A DNA stretch of 64,000 nucleotides from Paenibacillus pini JCM 16418 (GCF_000576305.1 NZ_BAVZ01000003.1:124001-188000), one strand, 5' to 3'; positions 1-9,770 are shown, numbered from the stretch's first letter. Numbers and translations: made by a program. Notes: a model not told the origin generated them from the sequence alone.

Positions 1-1320
1 TCCTTGGTAGTTACCACATGGGGAGATTTAATCCAAAGTTTGCTTAAATACTTGGAATCCGTGAGCACGAGCGACGAACTGCGATCTTCTCTGCCCATAT
101 ACGAAGGCCGTCCGATGGACGACCCGACGGGCTTCCGGAGCTTGCTCCAAGGAAATCTGGGGGAGACAGTGTATCGTACACTTTATGAAGAACGTGATTA
201 TGCCAAGCTTGCGCTTTGCTGGGCGCAAGGGGGAGAGGTATCGTGGCAGAAGCTGCGGAAGGGTGAAAAACTGAATAAAATTCACATGCCGACTTATCCA
301 TTTGTTCGGATTACAAGTCTTGAGCAAGCACCCGAGAAGAAGCGCCGCGTCAAAACGGCAACCAGACCGCCAGTTGGGGAAAGCGCCCTGGATCGTCCGA
401 ATGGGTATCCCGAACTGTTGTCATTAAACCGGAAAATCGAAGGTCAGCCTGTATTTTGGCTTCATGGAGGGCTCGGCAGTGTCGAAATGTATCAAGCCGT
501 TGCGGGGAAAAGCGACCGTCCATTCTATGGAATTCAGGCACGCGGTTATTCCAACAGTCGTTCTCCGATCAAGGGGATCGAGAAGATGGCCTCCTATTAT
601 ATTGAAATTATCCGCTCTGTTCAGGCAAAGGGCCCCTATGATTTGGGCGGTTTTTCATTGGGAGGAATGTTGGCCTACGAAATTACAAGGCAACTGCAGC
701 TGGCGAAAGAGCAGGTTCGCACGATTGTTATGATTGACTCACCGTTCAGCACTTTGTTTAAAGAGAACAAGCCTTCCACCAAATCGTTGATATTGCAAAC
801 GATCAACACGATGCTGGTCTCTGTGGCCAAAGATCCGAAAAAAATGACCGAAACGCTCATCAACCGGAACGAAGTGAATATGAAGGTCAAAGATGAAGAG
901 TTTTTGGACGAGATAATTCGGTTTGCCAGGTCTCGGGGACTGAGCAAAACGGAAGCGCAAATCCGCAGTCATATCAAGAAAAACATTCGTATGCAGAGAG
1001 CTTACGAGTTTGAGGACTACAGTCCCTCTCCACTCCCACGTCCCCAAGAAGTGAGCTGCTATTATCTTAGAAACAAAAGTGGTATTTTCCTGGGTTCCTT
1101 GGAGCCTTTTCTTACAATAGAAGAGGACAAAGTGGAGCTTGATCAAACCAATTATTGGGGGGAATGGCAGCGGCGCATTCCTGAGTTTCAGTTAATCGAT
1201 GTAGAAGCTTCCAACCATATGTTGATGCTGATGGAACCTAAAGCGATGTCTGTAATTACGAAATTTTGCGAGAAAATTTACTCAAAAGCTGAGGCACAAG
1301 TAAGCTTGACAACCCGCTAA
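1..1320 (+). CDS. Polyketide synthase C-terminal end with terminal thioesterase (partial, 5' end outside window)
   Basis: The reading frame is open from the first base, so this is the 3' end of a larger gene. The first ~100 residues resemble the linker that follows a ketosynthase, ending in a typical MPTYPF motif. From about residue 145 comes an alpha/beta-hydrolase thioesterase. Its nucleophile motif GGFSLGG has Ser near residue 218, followed by an Asp (MIDSPF) and a late His (SNHMLML). In type I synthases this domain releases the finished polyketide by hydrolysis or cyclisation. A P450 closely resembling PksS starts 54 bases downstream, which matches the pksR-pksS order at the end of the Bacillus subtilis bacillaene cluster. 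Family membership is clear; equivalence to PksR is inferred from context. Confidence 0.85.
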   Translation, partial: SLVVTTWGDLIQSLLKYLESVSTSDELRSSLPIYEGRPMDDPTGFRSLLQGNLGETVYRTLYEERDYAKLALCWAQGGEVSWQKLRKGEKLNKIHMPTYPFVRITSLEQAPEKKRRVKTATRPPVGESALDRPNGYPELLSLNRKIEGQPVFWLHGGLGSVEMYQAVAGKSDRPFYGIQARGYSNSRSPIKGIEKMASYYIEIIRSVQAKGPYDLGGFSLGGMLAYEITRQLQLAKEQVRTIVMIDSPFSTLFKENKPSTKSLILQTINTMLVSVAKDPKKMTETLINRNEVNMKVKDEEFLDEIIRFARSRGLSKTEAQIRSHIKKNIRMQRAYEFEDYSPSPLPRPQEVSCYYLRNKSGIFLGSLEPFLTIEEDKVELDQTNYWGEWQRRIPEFQLIDVEASNHMLMLMEPKAMSVITKFCEKIYSKAEAQVSLTTR

Positions 1321-1374
1321 CACTCCAATAATTACTGCCCATGCTTTGAAATCTACAATAAGAGGGGAATTGTT

Positions 1375-2589
1375 ATGACCAAATTGGCTTTCAGTGTGCA
1401 CACGGCTGAGTTCCATCAGGATCCTCATTCAGTCTTGAATGAATTCAGAGAGAAGGATCCGATCCATTTTTTTGAATTAAAAAGGTTTGGGGCGACGTAC
1501 CGGGCTTGGTTGATTACACGTTACGACGATTGTTTAGCCTTCCTCAAAGACAATCGGATCACGAGAGATGTCAAGAACGTGATGAGCGAGGAGCAGGTCG
1601 CCCGTATTAATTCAAGTGAAGATGTTGATTTCGTATCAAATCATATGCTAGCCAAAGACGCTCCCGATCACACCCGTCTCCGTTCGTTGGTTCAGAAAGC
1701 CTTTACTCCCGCCATGGTCGTTCAAATGAATCCGCGAATAGAAGAGATTGCCGAAGGTCTGCTAAACGAAATGGAGAAGCAGGATGAGGTAGATATCATG
1801 AGCAGCTATGCCTCACCATTACCTTATATCGTTCTTGCTGAAATTATTGGGATACCTGCGAAAGACCGGGAGCAATTTCATCAATGGACAAGCGCCATCG
1901 TGGATACGTCGGAAAGTAACCACGAGGTAACGAATCGTAATCTTAGAGAGTTTAAAAGTTATCTTGCTGGACTCATTCAAGAAAAAAGAACTCATCCGCA
2001 AAACGATATGATTAGCAGGCTAATTTCAGTAGAAGAGAACGGAGACAAATTTACGGAAGAAGAGCTTTATTCTATGCTGTTTATATTGCTTGTGGCAGGG
2101 CTTGAAACGACGGTAAACCTAATCGGATCAGGCGTTCTCGCTTTGCTGCAGAATAGGGAGCAGATGGAGTTGTTAAAGAATCAACCAGAGCTTATTGATA
2201 CTGCAGTGGAAGAACTGCTGAGATACACTACTCCGGTTATCCTGATGGCTAATCGCTGGGTCACTACAGACTTCACTTATCGAGATCATCAGATTCTGCG
2301 TGGAGATATGATCTTTATAGGAATTGGGGCGGCTAACCGTGACCCCGCCCAGTTTGAGAATCCTGAAACAATGGATGTAACCCGTACGAGGAACCAACAT
2401 CTTTCATTCGGTTTGGGGAGTCATTTTTGTTTAGGAGCGCCACTTGCACGTTTGGAAGCTCAAATTGCATTTCGAGCGCTTTTGAACCGGTTTCCAAATA
2501 TCAAATTACACCAGGAATACGGCGAGATCCAGTGGAGAAAGAATGCATTTTTACGAGGTCTTGAGAAGCTCCCGGTTTCCCTGTTGTAA
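1375..2589 (+). CDS. pksS: Cytochrome P450, PksS-like (bacillaene-type cluster tailoring enzyme)
   Basis: A 404-residue soluble bacterial P450 of normal length. The I-helix oxygen-activation motif AGLETT is at residues 241-246, the ExxR motif EELLR at 279-283, and the heme loop FGLGSHFCLG has its Cys ligand at 352. The N-terminal part (FELKRFGATYRAWLITRY) closely resembles B. subtilis PksS, which hydroxylates or desaturates dihydrobacillaene. The ATG has a good ribosome site (agagggg). It follows the PKS terminal thioesterase on the same strand and is followed by a clear terminator, so it is probably the last gene of the cluster. The redox partner is not in this window. Confidence 0.88.
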   Translation: MTKLAFSVHTAEFHQDPHSVLNEFREKDPIHFFELKRFGATYRAWLITRYDDCLAFLKDNRITRDVKNVMSEEQVARINSSEDVDFVSNHMLAKDAPDHTRLRSLVQKAFTPAMVVQMNPRIEEIAEGLLNEMEKQDEVDIMSSYASPLPYIVLAEIIGIPAKDREQFHQWTSAIVDTSESNHEVTNRNLREFKSYLAGLIQEKRTHPQNDMISRLISVEENGDKFTEEELYSMLFILLVAGLETTVNLIGSGVLALLQNREQMELLKNQPELIDTAVEELLRYTTPVILMANRWVTTDFTYRDHQILRGDMIFIGIGAANRDPAQFENPETMDVTRTRNQHLSFGLGSHFCLGAPLARLEAQIAFRALLNRFPNIKLHQEYGEIQWRKNAFLRGLEKLPVSLL

Positions 2590-2675
2590 CCAAACGCTGC
2601 GAGCAGTAAGAGGCAAGATTTTTGCACAATTTCGATGAGAGAGATACTTGTCGGATGATAAATTAAAACTGTTTA

Positions 2676-2706
2676 AAACCCGCAAAACTGCGGGTTTATT
2701 TTTTTG
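2676..2706 (+). terminator. Rho-independent terminator after pksS-like gene
   Basis: Perfect 8-bp stem (aaacccgc / gcgggttt) with a 6-base loop, followed by a T-rich run. It marks the end of the polyketide operon. Confidence 0.85.
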
Positions 2707-3008
2707 AAAAAAAATCAAGTTCTCGATACCTTCGAACTTTTCGAGGCAAATGTCTCCGAGCCATGTAAGCCACTCTCATTTTTACTTTATCCCCCTTACC
2801 AGTAACAATTAGCTTTTATACAATATAGTAGATTTTTTTGCAGGGTCAGGGGCGGCTACTGACGTTTATGAGGAAGTTTTGAAGTGTGTTTTGTCACTTG
2901 AATTATAAAAATATAAAAATTGATATTAATTTAAGACTCTCAAATACCGATAAATATTAAGCACTTTTGGGCTGAGAGCTCTATCACAATAAGAAAGAGG
3001 ATTATACG
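2707..3008. other. Intergenic region, no gene seen
   Basis: AT-rich spacer between the PKS cluster end and the secreted dockerin-like protein. No open frame with a ribosome site was found. It presumably holds the promoter of the next gene; the last bases contain an AGAGG ribosome site before ATG 3009. Confidence 0.5.
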
Positions 3009-6000
3009 ATGAAAATAAAGAAGCCGAAGCCTCATTCGACACTCAAAATTATAACAGGAGCTATACCGGTGTCCGCTGTCCTATCCGCATTTTTGCTGTC
3101 AGGAACTCTTCATGCGGAAGGTAGCACTTTGCTGGAACCGATCAAGAATATAGACGTGGGATGGATAAGTCCTTCTTCTAAGGTTAATGAGCCCCAGAAG
3201 GCTGCTATTGAGGTCGATAGTGGAAGGATAATACTTGACCTTGCCTTTCACACAACTTGGAGATCCGAGGGAGCGGCGGGTACAGTAACGGTAAAATCAT
3301 CTGATGAGTCTATTGCTACTGCAAGCATTGAACAGGGCAAACTAGCTATATCAATCGGCAGCTATGGGACTGTACAACTCACTCTTAATTCCAAAGATTC
3401 AGAAGACCAATCATTTTTAGATACATTTCAATTGGTAATTAACAAGATAGGTGATACCACGGGTGATGGAGTTGTAACATCCGCTGATGCTCTTTTGATT
3501 ATGAAAGTAGTTAATGGCCTAATTACGCCTACACCTGAACAAATGAACACCCTGGATATCAATCGCGATGGAAAAATAACCAGTGCTGATTCGGCTTTAT
3601 TGCTGAGTCAATATGTTGGAAAGAACAATGGTCCGGTTGCATCCAGCTATATTGTATCGATTCAATCTGTTAATGATGCTCCAGTTGCCTATAATGTGAA
3701 GCCTGCGGTCATGTCCATGATCAATGGGAAGTTGACTGCCCAAGCAGATTATAAGTATCTTGATGCTGAGGGTGATATAGAGGAGTCAACATTAATTAAG
3801 TGGTATAAAGGCAGTCTTCAGGATGGATCAGACAAGCAATTAATCCCGGATGCCTCCGGCAAACAGTACATAGTAGAGCCTTCTGATGAAGGGGCCTATC
3901 TGTTCTACACCGTAACTCCAGTAGCTGCTACAGGAACACGGAAAGGAATTATAGTAGGCAGCTCAGCAAGTGATCAGCTCCCTGATCAGACATCTCCAAC
4001 AATTAAAGATATTGCCGCTCCTGCAGGCCGTTATTATGGATCTGGTCAGGTCTTGGAGTTTACGGTCAATATGAGTGAACCAGTGATTGTTTCAGGTGGT
4101 TCTCCAGTTCTGCAGCTTAATGTAGGCGGCCAAATCAAAGATGCAGTCTTTAATGACTCGGAGAGCAGCGGAAGCAAACTGGTGTTTACCTATAAAGTAG
4201 TGGCCGGGGATACGGATGATGACGGCATTCTTATTAGCCGTATTGAGCTTCCTCAGAGCGTAACTATTAAGGATCAAGCTGGCAACCCTGCTGATCTTAC
4301 AATAGCTGCAGTTGATACATCCGGCATAAAGGTGGATACGGGAGCACCAACGGCTGTTACTATTGACATTCCGGATAATGGATTGTATCTGAAGGGACAG
4401 CAAATTACGGTAGCGGTGAACTGGAGTGAACCGGTTCAAGTAACCGGAGGAGCTCCTGTACTGGATATGATGATTGGAACTGTAAGCCGGAATATGCAAT
4501 ATATGCCGGAAGAGAGCAGTGAGACGAAACTTGTGTTTGCTTATACTGTTGTAGATGGGGATGAGGATGCTGACGGTGTAGAACTTGGGGGTCTGCGGCT
4601 TGAAGGAAGTTCCATCAAAGACCACGCTGGCAACTCCGCTGTACTTACTCTGGGGGCTGTCAATACGTCTGGCGTTAAAGTAGATGCGCGTGGACCGGTC
4701 GTAAACAGTGTAATCCTACCTCAGAATGGGGCTTATAAGGCCGGTAGTAAGCTGAACTTCATTTTGAATATGAATGAGCCCTATACGATACTAGGAGTAG
4801 GATCACCTTCACTAGAGTTAACAGTAGGAGGAGTATCCCGGACGGCGGCGTATGATTCGGCAGCCAGTACGCAGACAGCTTTGGCGTTTACATACACGGT
4901 GTCAGCAAACGAGATGGACTTGGATGGCATAGGGATGGGTGCTGTTCAGCTGAATGGTGCAATCATCCAAGATATTGCTGGCAATACGGGCAATTTGGAT
5001 CTACTGGCGCAAGACACAAGCGGTATTGTGATCGATACGGCTCAACCTCTGGTGACAAGTCAGACTCCAGAGAATGACAAGTTGGCTGCCAGTACGTCAG
5101 GAGATCTTGTAATGACTTTTGATGAACTGATAAATGTAGTGAACGGAAAGGAAATAACCGTTACCAATACAAAGGATAACAGTACATTTATCCTGAATAC
5201 TGAAGACACTAATAAAGTCATCGTTGACGGCAATAAAGTCACACTTAAGAACCCTGGCTTGCAGGATAACATCAGGTATAAGGTAGATATCGAGTCAGGA
5301 GCATTTATGGATAAGGCAGGAAACCTTTATGCAGGTCTAAGTGGCAGTGCGAACTGGAGCTTTACAACCCCGGATCAGACCGCACCAAGTGTAATCAGTA
5401 CAACACCGAACAACAAAGCGGTTGGAGTTAGTCGAACAGATAATTTTGTCATTCAGTTCAGCGAACCTGTTGTCGTGGGTGACGGTTCTAAGCAGATCGT
5501 TATCCGGAAAGCCTCAGATTTAAGTGAAGTGGCTGCCTTTACAGCGGGAGACTCCGTAAATGCTTCCTTAAGCGACACAACTTTGACGATTACTAATCCA
5601 GGGTTGGACGAGAGCACAAGTTATTATGTAGAGATTGAATCGGGCGCATATGAAGATACTGCTGGCAATTCCTTTGCGGGTTTGTCCGGTCTGAGTGGCT
5701 GGAGTTTCAGTACACCTGACTCACGTTCTCTAAATGCAGTCAACACGGACGAAGAGTTCTCTGAGAAGCAGATGCGAAGTAATCCATATGCTATGGGCGC
5801 CATGCTAACCCTTAATATTACAGGGGATATATTCAAAAAAACCTTGTCAGCTGCTGATTTTGAATTGAATCATGCTCCTGCGGGTCTAACCATTATGAGT
5901 GCAGATTATTTGAGCGAAGATATGGTGATGCTGACATTAGATTATGATGGTACAGACTTTGATCAGGATGTAACCGATTTTAGCATTACAGCTAAGCCTT

Positions 6001-6578
6001 CTGCGCTGGTTAGTGGCGGGAGGGTTACTTCGAATGAAATGACGATTACGGCAGATGTGGAGCAGGAATCGCCTGTGTTCATCTCCGAATATTTGTACGG
6101 AGGTGCCGAGAAGGTCGTGCTGGAGTTATATAACGCCGGAAGTGTACCAGAAACAGGATTATCTCTAGAGATCTATACTACCGATCATGCTGCTCCATAT
6201 GTCACACCTGTAAGAACGGATTCTATCACAGAACCCAATTTTGATATCCCAGTTGATCCAAACAGCTTCCTTGTTGCTATTAATCCTGTATATTACTATT
6301 ACATGGATGACAATGGAGGTATAGCCTATAATGTTGAGCTGAAAATTCCCAATACACCAACAATTAAAGCGATAGTGTTAAAAAAAGGAACTACGATTCT
6401 TGATTATATTGGCAGCCCGACCTCGAACAGAGCAATTTTGCTGGAACCAATGACCATGCGGAGAAAGTTGTCTATTCAATCAGGAAGTCCAGCCTATATC
6501 CCATCCCAATGGGACTTTTTAACACCAGCTGATTTTGCTCAGAATAAAGATTTTTATACAGGAATCAGAATCCGTTAA
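3009..6578 (+). CDS. Large secreted multi-domain protein with dockerin-like domain and Ig-like repeats
   Basis: 1189 residues with a Sec signal peptide (positive N-terminus, hydrophobic stretch ~15-35, cut near HAEG). Residues ~148-204 form a type I dockerin: two Ca-binding loops (GDTTGDGVVTSADAL and DINRDGKITSADSAL) separated by a linker. An Ig-like segment follows. Next come three tandem ~115-residue repeats (about 335-685), each carrying P.L.L.VGG, a FTYTV motif and an AGN motif. Two Big_5-like Ig domains (~690-905) each end in NWSF or GWSF plus TTP/STP. The C-terminus may contain a lamin-tail-like fold. No catalytic domain is recognised, so it is probably structural or adhesive. The gene 44 bases downstream encodes a cohesin-like SLH protein that could hold this dockerin on the cell surface (inference). 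Confidence 0.85.
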   Translation: MKIKKPKPHSTLKIITGAIPVSAVLSAFLLSGTLHAEGSTLLEPIKNIDVGWISPSSKVNEPQKAAIEVDSGRIILDLAFHTTWRSEGAAGTVTVKSSDESIATASIEQGKLAISIGSYGTVQLTLNSKDSEDQSFLDTFQLVINKIGDTTGDGVVTSADALLIMKVVNGLITPTPEQMNTLDINRDGKITSADSALLLSQYVGKNNGPVASSYIVSIQSVNDAPVAYNVKPAVMSMINGKLTAQADYKYLDAEGDIEESTLIKWYKGSLQDGSDKQLIPDASGKQYIVEPSDEGAYLFYTVTPVAATGTRKGIIVGSSASDQLPDQTSPTIKDIAAPAGRYYGSGQVLEFTVNMSEPVIVSGGSPVLQLNVGGQIKDAVFNDSESSGSKLVFTYKVVAGDTDDDGILISRIELPQSVTIKDQAGNPADLTIAAVDTSGIKVDTGAPTAVTIDIPDNGLYLKGQQITVAVNWSEPVQVTGGAPVLDMMIGTVSRNMQYMPEESSETKLVFAYTVVDGDEDADGVELGGLRLEGSSIKDHAGNSAVLTLGAVNTSGVKVDARGPVVNSVILPQNGAYKAGSKLNFILNMNEPYTILGVGSPSLELTVGGVSRTAAYDSAASTQTALAFTYTVSANEMDLDGIGMGAVQLNGAIIQDIAGNTGNLDLLAQDTSGIVIDTAQPLVTSQTPENDKLAASTSGDLVMTFDELINVVNGKEITVTNTKDNSTFILNTEDTNKVIVDGNKVTLKNPGLQDNIRYKVDIESGAFMDKAGNLYAGLSGSANWSFTTPDQTAPSVISTTPNNKAVGVSRTDNFVIQFSEPVVVGDGSKQIVIRKASDLSEVAAFTAGDSVNASLSDTTLTITNPGLDESTSYYVEIESGAYEDTAGNSFAGLSGLSGWSFSTPDSRSLNAVNTDEEFSEKQMRSNPYAMGAMLTLNITGDIFKKTLSAADFELNHAPAGLTIMSADYLSEDMVMLTLDYDGTDFDQDVTDFSITAKPSALVSGGRVTSNEMTITADVEQESPVFISEYLYGGAEKVVLELYNAGSVPETGLSLEIYTTDHAAPYVTPVRTDSITEPNFDIPVDPNSFLVAINPVYYYYMDDNGGIAYNVELKIPNTPTIKAIVLKKGTTILDYIGSPTSNRAILLEPMTMRRKLSIQSGSPAYIPSQWDFLTPADFAQNKDFYTGIRIR

Positions 6579-6622
6579 TAAGGATCAGTATTTATAAAGA
6601 TAGATACTATATGGAGGAAGTT

Positions 6623-8515
6623 ATGACTAAAGAAAAGATGAAACACATTGTTAGAACAGTTCTTCTGCTTGTTGCTGTGTTCGGTTATACAACGGGGTTC
6701 GTGCCTGGTCTTACCCATGCAGAGCCAACAACTGCTGTAAAGCTGCAGCTGGTCATTGGAGAGATAACCGCCAAGACTGGTGACGCCGTCCAACTGCCAG
6801 TTACTTTACAAAATCCTTCACATAATATAGCTTCCTACAATTTGCAGCTGGATTATAATCCGGCTTCGATAGAAGTGCTTGCTATAACTCCTACCTATGG
6901 AGATTCAACTCCGGCTTGCGAGTCAAGCCAGAATGGATGTTTTCAGTCAAACATCAATAATACACAAGGCTGGGTCCGTGCCATATGGGTTGATTCTACT
7001 GGTGGGAACCGCATGCTTTCTAGTACGCAGCAATTGTTCACGATTCAGGTGAAGATCAAAGGAATTGCTATGGATGGTAAGGCGTTCACCGTGGACAGTG
7101 ATAATCCAGAGCATCTAAACTTAACTGGCGTAGATGAGAAAGTATCCTATCCAGCTGAGATAAAGGGTGGACGGATCACATTATCGCAGTCTGGATCCAC
7201 CTCAAGCGGAGACGGATCAGCCAATATTCCTGTCCAAGTACCTGCACAGCCGGTGCCAACGAATGTTCGGGTTGTTCTTGACGGTAAGGAACAGCAAAAT
7301 ATGGCCACAGCAAACATTAGTAAGGTAAATGGACGCGAAATTATAACGATAAGTGTTGATAATGATAAGGTTATCCATCAAATAGCAAATGGAACTATGA
7401 ACACGCTCCTGCTCCCGGTTTCTACAACTTCTGAAGAAGTCGTTGGCGTGCTGAACGGTCAATTGTTGAAGGAAATGCAGAACAAAGCGGCAAAGGTGGA
7501 GATCCAGACGGATCGTGCGACTTATACACTTCCTGCCGTTCAAATCGGTATTGACGATCTATCCCGGAAGTTAGGACAAGATGTGTCATTGAAAGATATC
7601 CTAATTAACGTGAAGATTTCCGAGGCTTCTGATGAAAGTACTAAAGCGGCTCAGACTAAAGCAGCTGCAGGTCATATGAGCCTTATTGTAAGACCGGTAA
7701 ATTTTGAAGTTGAAGCCAAATATAAAGATAAGAAAGTTTCAGTTACCCAGTTTACGGATTATGTAGAGCGTTCCATCACGCTACCAGACGAAGTAGATCC
7801 GGATAAGATCACGACAGGGGTTGTCGTTGGCAAAGATGGAGAACTCTCGCATGTCCCTACGCAAATAGTAAAGAAAGATGGACGCTATTATGCTGTGATT
7901 AACAGTCTAACCAACAGCACATACGCAGTGGTTTGGAATCCGAAGACCTTTACAGATACAATCAAGCATTGGAGCCGTTCAGACGTTGAGAACCTGGCAT
8001 CTCGGTTGGTGATTCAAGGCGTGGGCCCAGATCAGTTCGATCCGGATCGCAATATTACACGTGCGGAGTTTGTATCCATTGTATTGCGTTCGCTAGGTAT
8101 TCATCAATCAAGCACATCAATTGTTTCATTTAAGGATGTAAAAGCTAGTGATTGGTTCGCCGATGAGGTTAACACTGGGGTCTCTTATCAATTAATTAAA
8201 GGATATGATAACGGAACCTTTAAGCCAAATGGCCTGCTTACCCGTGCTGAAGCGATGACCATTCTGGACAGAGCTTTTGCTATTGTAAAAATAGATAAAG
8301 TTACACAAGACATTGAGGCCAACCAACTGCTAGCGGATTATAAAGATAGCGCAGCTTTAGAGCCATGGGCTAAGTATGCAGCTGCCTCAGCCATTAAGCT
8401 GGGCATCGTTAAGGGAACTAACGGTCAGCTTAACCCAAGGGGAGAGATTACTCGTGCCCAAACAGCGGCCATAATGAATCGTTTTCTCATTAAATCAGAA
8501 CTGATCAACGAATAA
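6623..8515 (+). CDS. S-layer-anchored cohesin-domain protein (cohesin + three SLH repeats)
   Basis: The start is placed at ATG 6623, not 6611, because the tggaggaag ribosome site lies between them; this gives 630 residues. A Sec signal peptide ends near THAEP. Residues ~39-190 form a cohesin-like beta-sandwich (early PVTLQNP, YNLQLDYNP, closing GGRITLS). A middle region of unknown function follows. The last ~180 residues are three SLH repeats (FDPDRNITRAEF, FKPNGLLTRAEAM and LNPRGEITRAQTA motifs), which bind pyruvylated cell-wall polymer. It follows the dockerin-bearing protein by 44 bases and is probably co-transcribed, suggesting a scaffold-ligand pair. Ends at a tandem terminator. Confidence 0.88.
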   Translation: MTKEKMKHIVRTVLLLVAVFGYTTGFVPGLTHAEPTTAVKLQLVIGEITAKTGDAVQLPVTLQNPSHNIASYNLQLDYNPASIEVLAITPTYGDSTPACESSQNGCFQSNINNTQGWVRAIWVDSTGGNRMLSSTQQLFTIQVKIKGIAMDGKAFTVDSDNPEHLNLTGVDEKVSYPAEIKGGRITLSQSGSTSSGDGSANIPVQVPAQPVPTNVRVVLDGKEQQNMATANISKVNGREIITISVDNDKVIHQIANGTMNTLLLPVSTTSEEVVGVLNGQLLKEMQNKAAKVEIQTDRATYTLPAVQIGIDDLSRKLGQDVSLKDILINVKISEASDESTKAAQTKAAAGHMSLIVRPVNFEVEAKYKDKKVSVTQFTDYVERSITLPDEVDPDKITTGVVVGKDGELSHVPTQIVKKDGRYYAVINSLTNSTYAVVWNPKTFTDTIKHWSRSDVENLASRLVIQGVGPDQFDPDRNITRAEFVSIVLRSLGIHQSSTSIVSFKDVKASDWFADEVNTGVSYQLIKGYDNGTFKPNGLLTRAEAMTILDRAFAIVKIDKVTQDIEANQLLADYKDSAALEPWAKYAAASAIKLGIVKGTNGQLNPRGEITRAQTAAIMNRFLIKSELINE

Positions 8516-8523
8516 AGATATTT

Positions 8524-8588
8524 GAACCGTCGACTTTAGGGTCGGCGGTTTATTATTAGTAAAAGCCTGATGAATCAGGCTTTTTGTT
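8524..8588 (+). terminator. Two consecutive terminator hairpins after SLH gene
   Basis: First an imperfect hairpin (aaccgtcgac / gtcggcggtt). Then a clean one (aaagcctga / tcaggcttttt, 8562-8585) with a T-run. Confidence 0.8.
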
Positions 8589-8604
8589 ATATCAGTAGGA
8601 AACA

Positions 8605-8680
8605 TTTTGTCATACAAAAATGCATAAATGTTCCTTTCAACATAATCGTTAGTTGACACAAAGTTATCTACATTGTCGAG
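8605..8680. repeat. Dispersed repeat family C (degenerate copy)
   Basis: Contains tgtcatacaaaaatgcataa and, 40 bases on, ttgacacaaagttatctaca. These are the two halves seen better conserved at 25871-26030 and 52100-52180 (AATGCACAAATGTgaCCCCA ... TTGACACAAAnnnGTACATT). Function unknown. Confidence 0.5.
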
Positions 8681-8724
8681 GTTAGGGGGTTATCATGTTT
8701 AGGGAGAGTTGTTTTAGTTATCGA

Positions 8725-8747
8725 GCTAACGGGCAGTACGGAACAAC
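8725..8747. repeat. Dispersed repeat family A, single end
   Basis: gctaacgggcagtacggaac matches the right-end consensus ctaacgggcagntnagngca found at about a dozen intergenic sites in this window. Confidence 0.6.
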
Positions 8748-8773
8748 CAAATTATGCTAAAATGTAGTTATTG

Positions 8774-8779
8774 TATAAT
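8774..8779 (+). promoter_or_regulatory. Probable -10 box of the RibD/DHFR-like gene
   Basis: Perfect TATAAT 34 bases upstream of the start codon; the -35 is weak (around 8751-8756). The surrounding 30 bases are duplicated at 13259-13290. Confidence 0.5.
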
Positions 8780-8812
8780 GTACATATCCCTCATGACAAA
8801 GGAGAACTAAAA

Positions 8813-9388
8813 ATGAGAAAACTCGTTCTATTTCTGCACGCATCGCTTGACGGTTTTGTAGAAGGGCCGAAAGGTGAAATGGACATTGGCTGGGTTTCCT
8901 ACGATGCTGATCTGGAGAAACACGCAAAAGAAATTCTGAGTACTGCCGACACTGTCATTTGGGGACGCGGGACTTATCAGATGATGCACAGTTATTGGCC
9001 ATCGGTGCCTTCGAACCCTTCTGCTTCGCAGCATGAACTAAATCATGCCGAGTGGATCGAAAAGACAACCAAAATCGTGTTTTCCACGACACTGGAGAAA
9101 GTCGAATGGAACAATTCCAGATTGGTGAAAGAAGATATCGAGGAAGAGATCAATAACCTCAAGCAGCAGGCAGGCGACGATATGGTCATTCTCGGCAGTC
9201 CTAGGTTTGCACACTACTTAATGCAGCTTGATTTAATAGATGAGTATAAAATTACAGTTTCTCCCGTCCTGATCGGAAGCGGGTTGCCGTTATTCCAAGG
9301 TCTCAAGGATAAGATCAATCTTAAACTTATCGAAAACAAGACCTTTGATTCGGGAGCCATAGGTCTCGTTTACCAGACGGTTAGATGA
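8813..9388 (+). CDS. Dihydrofolate reductase family protein (RibD C-terminal-like)
   Basis: The start is ATG 8813, eight bases after a strong aaaggaga site; 191 residues. The N-terminus RKLVLFLHASLDGFVEGP and the later TVIWGRGTYQMM, IVFSTTL and MVILGSPRFAHYLMQLDLIDE segments are typical of the single-domain RibD_C/DHFR-like proteins common in Paenibacillus and Bacillus. They have the NADPH-reductase fold, but their substrate is usually unknown. Stands alone with its own promoter. A scrambled remnant of the same gene (its first ~58 and last ~14 bases joined) lies at 14641-14710, and its promoter is duplicated at 13259. Confidence 0.85.
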   Translation: MRKLVLFLHASLDGFVEGPKGEMDIGWVSYDADLEKHAKEILSTADTVIWGRGTYQMMHSYWPSVPSNPSASQHELNHAEWIEKTTKIVFSTTLEKVEWNNSRLVKEDIEEEINNLKQQAGDDMVILGSPRFAHYLMQLDLIDEYKITVSPVLIGSGLPLFQGLKDKINLKLIENKTFDSGAIGLVYQTVR

Positions 9389-9392
9389 TCTG

Positions 9393-9420
9393 TCGGGGAT
9401 ACTCGGAACGAGTGTCCCCG
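9393..9420 (+). terminator. Hairpin after RibD/DHFR-like gene
   Basis: cggggatactc / gagtgtccccg stem of 11 bp with one G-T pair and a 5-base loop. There is no T-run, so it may act as an mRNA stabiliser or weak terminator. Confidence 0.5.
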
Positions 9421-9770
9421 CACGCGAAAGTTATGAATAATAAATTGCCTATATCTATCATGCCGTTTTTAGATGCATGAACTGTGATAATTGTGAGGAG
9501 AGACTCATCATTGGAGGGACATTAATTTGTGAATTAGAGGTGAATGTCGATGAAAAGAATGTGTAGTGTTTCATACCTGCGAAAATCGCAGGTTTTTCTT
9601 TTATCTGTATACATTCTTGACATTATTGAATAACAAGAATATATATCCAATTGAAGCCAAGAATGTACCCAATGCCGACATTTGATTAAACTAACGGGCA
9701 GAATAATGCAACAAATTTATCCGACTTGCGTTTATAATATCAAATGCTAAATATTAGGAGTATTAAGAGC
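9421..9770. other. Intergenic region with terminator and family A repeat
   Basis: Holds a clear terminator-type hairpin at 9575-9601 (acctgcg / cgcaggt plus T-rich tail), although no gene is recognisable before it. A family A repeat end follows at 9690-9714 (ctaacgggcagaataatgca), then a TATAAT at 9733-9738 that probably serves the next small lipoprotein. Confidence 0.55.

Noticed and set aside
4092..4625. 177-codon minus-strand frame inside the dockerin-protein gene
   Set aside because: Antisense of the repeat region of a clear secreted protein; no ribosome site and no protein-like pattern.
7217..7543. 108-codon minus-strand frame inside the SLH gene
   Set aside because: Shadow of the cohesin-SLH coding frame.
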